Shown piece after piece: positions 5,888-8,444 of a stretch of DNA of 8,444 nt (position 1 is its first letter; each line of letters starts with the position of its first letter). A model generated the notes under the pieces. That model made no database searches. It saw only the letters and a program-made list of their open reading frames with translations, and was not told the DNA's origin. The stretch covers positions 1 through 8,444 of the forward strand of contig CAAELW010000018.1 of the NCBI GenBank assembly GCA_900756875.1, written 5' to 3'. The translations under genes and the position numbers were made by a program. The DNA is from Pasteurellaceae bacterium. GTDB lineage: Bacteria; Pseudomonadota; Gammaproteobacteria; Enterobacterales; Pasteurellaceae.

Positions 5888-7186
5888 ATGTCATTAAATA
5901 TTGAAACAACTCAAGGTTTAGAGCGTCGTGTGACGATCACCGTTCCAGCTGAAGCTGTAGAAAAAGCAACTCGTGAAGAATTCAAACGTGCAGCAAAAAA
6001 TGTACGTGTTGATGGTTTCCGTAAAGGTCACGTGCCAGCTCACATCATTGAACAACGTTTTGGCGCATCAATCCGTCAAGATGTATTAAACGATTTATTA
6101 CCACGTCATTTCTTTGATGCAGTAATCGCTGAGAAAATCAACATCGCAGGTCGTCCAACTTTCGCTATCGAAACATTCGAACCTGGTAAAGATTTATCAT
6201 TCACTGCAACTTTCGAAGTGTACCCAGAAGTTGAATTAAAAGGCTTAGAAAACATCAAAGTTGAGAAACCAACTGTTGAAATCACTGAAGCTGATATCGA
6301 TAAAATGATCGATGTATTACGTAAACAACAAGCGACTTGGGCTGAAAGCAAAGCTGCAGCGAAAGCAGATTCTCGCGTAACAATCGACTTCGTTGGTTCA
6401 GTAGATGGCGAAGAATTCGAAGGCGGTAAAGCAACTGATTTCGTTCTATTCATGGGCCAAGGTCGTATGATCCCTGGTTTCGAAGAAGGTATCGTAGGCC
6501 ACAAAGCAGGCGAACAATTCGATATCAATGTGACTTTCCCAGCAGAATACCATTCTGAAAACTTAAAAGGTAAAGATGCAAAATTTGCGATCACCTTGAA
6601 AAAAGTAGAAGAAATGGAATTACCAGAATTAACAGATGAGTTCGTTGCTAAATTTGGTCCAAATACCAAAACTGTGGCAGATTTACGTGCAGAAATCCGT
6701 AAAAACATGGAACGTGAATTGAAAAACGCATTAGTTTCTCGTGTTAAACAACAAGTAATCAACGGTTTAATCGAACAAAACCCAATTGATGTTCCAGCTT
6801 CTGCAGTAGAAGAAGAAATCAATGTGTTACGTAACCAAGCAGCACAACGTTTCGGTGGCAATGCACAACAAGCTGCACAATTACCACGTGAATTATTTGA
6901 AGCTGATGCAAAACGTCGTGTTCAAGTCGGTTTATTATTCTCTGAAGTGATCAAATCAAACGAATTGAAAGCGGATGAAGAACGTGCGAAAGCAATGATC
7001 GCGGATATCGCTTCTGCTTACGAACAACCAGCTGAAGTAGTTGAATATTACAGCAAAAATGAAGAGTTAATGAACAACATTCGCAACGTAGTATTAGAAG
7101 AACAAGCAGTTGATGCGGTTCTTGCTAAAGCTCAAGTGACTGAAAAAGCGTCTTCATTTGATGAGATCATGAATCCACAAGCATAA
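5888..7186 (+). CDS. tig: Trigger factor, ribosome-associated chaperone and peptidyl-prolyl isomerase
   Basis: This 432-residue protein, the same length as E. coli trigger factor, binds at the ribosomal exit tunnel and shields nascent chains. The ribosome-binding domain (about 1-115) carries the signature GFRKGHVP, with Phe44-Arg45-Lys46 in the same positions as E. coli. The FKBP-like prolyl isomerase domain spans about 150-246 ([17 protein letters not shown] to [12 protein letters not shown], with the [13 protein letters not shown] segment). The rest is the helical C-terminal chaperone cradle, ending FDEIMNPQA. The start is the ATG at 5888, where the protein begins [10 protein letters not shown] and GAGGT lies 5 bases upstream. 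A TTG at 5876 is in frame but overlaps that ribosome binding site. Translation stops at tandem TAA TAA (7184-7189). Arginine is encoded mostly by CGT, as expected of a highly expressed gene. It precedes clpP-clpX, as in E. coli. Confidence 0.97.
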   Translation: MSLNIETTQGLERRVTITVPAEAVEKATREEFKRAAKNVRVDGFRKGHVPAHIIEQRFGASIRQDVLNDLLPRHFFDAVIAEKINIAGRPTFAIETFEPGKDLSFTATFEVYPEVELKGLENIKVEKPTVEITEADIDKMIDVLRKQQATWAESKAAAKADSRVTIDFVGSVDGEEFEGGKATDFVLFMGQGRMIPGFEEGIVGHKAGEQFDINVTFPAEYHSENLKGKDAKFAITLKKVEEMELPELTDEFVAKFGPNTKTVADLRAEIRKNMERELKNALVSRVKQQVINGLIEQNPIDVPASAVEEEINVLRNQAAQRFGGNAQQAAQLPRELFEADAKRRVQVGLLFSEVIKSNELKADEERAKAMIADIASAYEQPAEVVEYYSKNEELMNNIRNVVLEEQAVDAVLAKAQVTEKASSFDEIMNPQA

Positions 7187-7199
7187 TAATTGATAGAAC

Positions 7200-7214
7200 G
7201 TGAATTAAATTCAC
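7200..7214. repeat. 15-base palindrome after tig
   Basis: GTGAATT (7200-7206) and AATTCAC (7208-7214) are exact complements around a single A. It starts 11 bases after the last tig stop and precedes the terminator. The half-sites TGAAT and ATTCA are those of an arginine-repressor box, but they are 3 bases apart, not the usual 4, so identity is unproven. Confidence 0.5.
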
Positions 7215-7227
7215 AGGTATATCATCG

Positions 7228-7270
7228 AAAAGTGCGGTCGTTTTTTTCAATGAAAAGCGACCGCATTTTT
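7228..7270 (+). terminator. Terminator of tig with one exact and one degenerate USS arm
   Basis: The 13-pair stem is 7228-7240 with 7258-7270, containing one G-T pair. The left arm has the exact uptake core AAGTGCGGT (7230-7238). The right arm, read on the minus strand, has AAATGCGGT, one base off. T-G and T-A pairs (7241-7246 with 7252-7257) extend the stem to a five-base loop, TCAAT. T-rich sequence (7266-7276) follows. It separates tig from clpP-clpX, though read-through cannot be ruled out. Confidence 0.87.
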
Positions 7271-7284
7271 GTTTTTACTGATTT

Positions 7285-7310
7285 TCGGGTAGAATATTGC
7301 CCGATTTTTT
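7285..7310 (+). promoter_or_regulatory. clpP promoter region: -10 candidate inside a small hairpin
   Basis: TAGAAT (7290-7295, 5 of 6 to the -10 consensus) lies 37 bases before the clpP ATG. No convincing -35 is found 16-18 bases upstream, where the sequence is T-rich. The -10 sits in the loop of an inverted repeat, TCGGG (7285-7289) with CCCGA (7300-7304), followed by six T. This could be an operator over the promoter, or a weak second terminator for tig read-through. The clpP ribosome binding site is AGGGG (7322-7326). Confidence 0.4.
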
Positions 7311-7331
7311 AGCACATATTTAGGGGCAAAA

Positions 7332-7913
7332 ATGAGTGTAATTCCTATGGTTGTCGAACAAACCTCTCGTGGTGAACGTTCGTACGACATTTATTCCCGC
7401 CTATTAAAAGAGCGCGTGATCTTCTTGTGTGGTGAAGTAGAAGATCGTATGGCAAATTTGATCGTGGCACAGCTACTTTTCTTAGAATCAGAAGATCCGA
7501 AAAAAGATATCAATATTTATATTAACTCACCGGGCGGTTCAGTGACTGCGGGTATGGCAATTTACGATACCATGCAATTTATTAAACCGGATGTGCGTAC
7601 TCTTTGCATTGGTCAAGCGTGCTCAATGGGCGCATTTTTACTTGCAGGAGGTGCAGCAGGAAAACGAGCTGCATTACCGAATGCACGCGTGATGATTCAC
7701 CAACCGTTAGGTGGTTTCCGTGGACAAGCATCAGATATTCAGATCCACGCGCAAGAAATTTTAAAAATTAAACAAACCTTAAACGAGCGTCTTGCTTTCC
7801 ATACCGGTCAAAGCATCGAGCGTATCGAAAAAGACACCGATCGTGACAACTTTATGTCGGCAGAAGAAGCAAAAGCTTACGGCTTAGTGGACGATGTGTT
7901 GATTAAACGTTAA
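7332..7913 (+). CDS. clpP: ATP-dependent Clp protease proteolytic subunit ClpP
   Basis: This 193-residue serine peptidase forms the tetradecameric barrel that degrades proteins unfolded by ClpX or ClpA. The catalytic triad is complete: Ser98 in [11 protein letters not shown], His123 in MIHQPLGG, and Asp172 in DRDNFM. The oligomerisation and oxyanion segment SPGGSVTAG (66-74) is present. The N-terminus [19 protein letters not shown] corresponds almost exactly to the mature end of the E. coli enzyme, which is made with a 14-residue propeptide. Here there is essentially no propeptide to remove beyond Met1. The start is fixed by AGGGG at 7322-7326. The gene lies 145 bases after tig, beyond its terminator, and 9 bases before clpX, with which it is surely co-transcribed. 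Confidence 0.97.
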   Translation: MSVIPMVVEQTSRGERSYDIYSRLLKERVIFLCGEVEDRMANLIVAQLLFLESEDPKKDINIYINSPGGSVTAGMAIYDTMQFIKPDVRTLCIGQACSMGAFLLAGGAAGKRAALPNARVMIHQPLGGFRGQASDIQIHAQEILKIKQTLNERLAFHTGQSIERIEKDTDRDNFMSAEEAKAYGLVDDVLIKR

Positions 7914-7922
7914 GGATTTAAC

Positions 7923-8444
7923 ATGACAACAAATGATAACGATCTTCACTGTTCTTTCTGCGGAAGAGAAAAAAGTGAAGTAGGTAAATTAATTGCAGGT
8001 ACAGATGGTTATATTTGTAACGAGTGTATCGAGCTTTGCCACAGTATGTTGGAAGACAGTGGAGAAATCGAAACACCTAGCGAACTGGCAGTTGAAGAAA
8101 AATTACCGACACCGCACGAAATTCGTGCGCACTTAGATGATTATGTGATAGGGCAAGATTATGCGAAAAAAGTCTTGTCAGTGGCGGTTTACAATCACTA
8201 TAAACGCTTACGTACGAACCACCAAAGCAATGATGTGGAATTAGGTAAAAGTAACATCTTGTTAATCGGTCCAACAGGTAGCGGTAAAACCTTATTAGCA
8301 CAAACCTTGGCACGTCGTTTGAATGTACCTTTTGCTATGGCCGACGCGACGACGTTAACTGAAGCCGGTTATGTGGGCGAAGACGTGGAAAATGTTCTGC
8401 AAAAATTATTGCAAAATTGCGATTACGATACAGAAAAAGCAGAG
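7923..8444 (+). CDS. clpX: ClpX ATPase, N-terminal part (3' end outside window)
   Basis: The frame is open from the ATG at 7923 to the window edge and gives 174 residues of a protein usually about 420 long. ClpX is the AAA+ unfoldase that recognises tagged substrates and feeds them to ClpP. The N-terminal zinc-binding domain has Cys10, Cys13, Cys32 and Cys35 ([20 protein letters not shown]). It is followed by a linker and the AAA+ domain, with [20 protein letters not shown] (64-83), Walker A GPTGSGKT (116-123), and the substrate-gripping pore loop GYVG (149-152). Walker B, sensor motifs and the ClpP-docking IGF loop lie beyond the window. The ribosome binding site AAGGA (7912-7916) overlaps the clpP stop, so translation of the two is probably coupled. 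Confidence 0.97.
   Translation, partial: MTTNDNDLHCSFCGREKSEVGKLIAGTDGYICNECIELCHSMLEDSGEIETPSELAVEEKLPTPHEIRAHLDDYVIGQDYAKKVLSVAVYNHYKRLRTNHQSNDVELGKSNILLIGPTGSGKTLLAQTLARRLNVPFAMADATTLTEAGYVGEDVENVLQKLLQNCDYDTEKAE

Noticed and set aside
6106..6861. 251-codon open frame on the minus strand inside tig
   Set aside because: It lies wholly antisense to a fully recognised gene, is serine/threonine-rich with low complexity as expected of a reverse frame of biased codons, and matches no family I know.
8077..8313. Minus-strand open frame opposite clpX
   Set aside because: Antisense to the conserved ClpX ATPase domain and without supporting signals.
1..8444. Mobile element, CRISPR array, tRNA, toxin-antitoxin or novel defence system
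   Set aside because: Recognised housekeeping genes cover nearly all bases, all gaps are under 215 bases, and none holds tandem repeats, transposase fragments or cloverleaf-like sequence that I can see.

Overview
The window is ordinary chromosomal DNA from a member of the Pasteurellaceae, most likely Haemophilus or a close relative. Three things support this. The 9-base Haemophilus-type DNA uptake core AAGTGCGGT, or its complement, occurs seven times in 8.4 kb. The base composition is AT-rich and even throughout. Every encoded protein reads as a close gammaproteobacterial housekeeping family member. I cannot fix the species from the sequence alone.

Layout. Bases 1-284 hold the 3' end of murJ (lipid II flippase, + strand). 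A strong-looking promoter overlapping the end of murJ then drives ribF (FMN/FAD synthesis) and ileS (isoleucyl-tRNA synthetase), 32 bases apart. ileS converges on ypfJ (membrane-anchored zinc metallopeptidase family, - strand), and a dedicated hairpin terminator for each strand lies between them. ypfJ diverges from a small BON-LysM protein gene, kbp (ygaU), across 177 bases. kbp ends at a terminator built from an inverted pair of uptake cores. After a 213-base regulatory gap comes tig (trigger factor), another uptake-core hairpin, then clpP and the start of clpX, which runs off the right edge. There is no gene-free stretch over 300 bases.

How the genes relate. tig-clpP-clpX is a protein quality-control block: a ribosome-bound chaperone followed by the ClpXP protease. 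clpP and clpX are tightly coupled, with a 9-base gap and the clpX ribosome binding site overlapping the clpP stop. tig looks separately transcribed. murJ-ribF-ileS is a housekeeping cluster, but the lspA-type gene that follows ileS in E. coli is absent here. ypfJ and kbp are single-gene units between these two blocks.

I found no mobile element, CRISPR array, toxin or defence gene, and no undescribed multigene system. What deserves a second look lies between genes: uptake sequences used as terminator stems, several uncharacterised palindromes upstream of tig, kbp and clpP, and a start-stop element at the ribF start codon.
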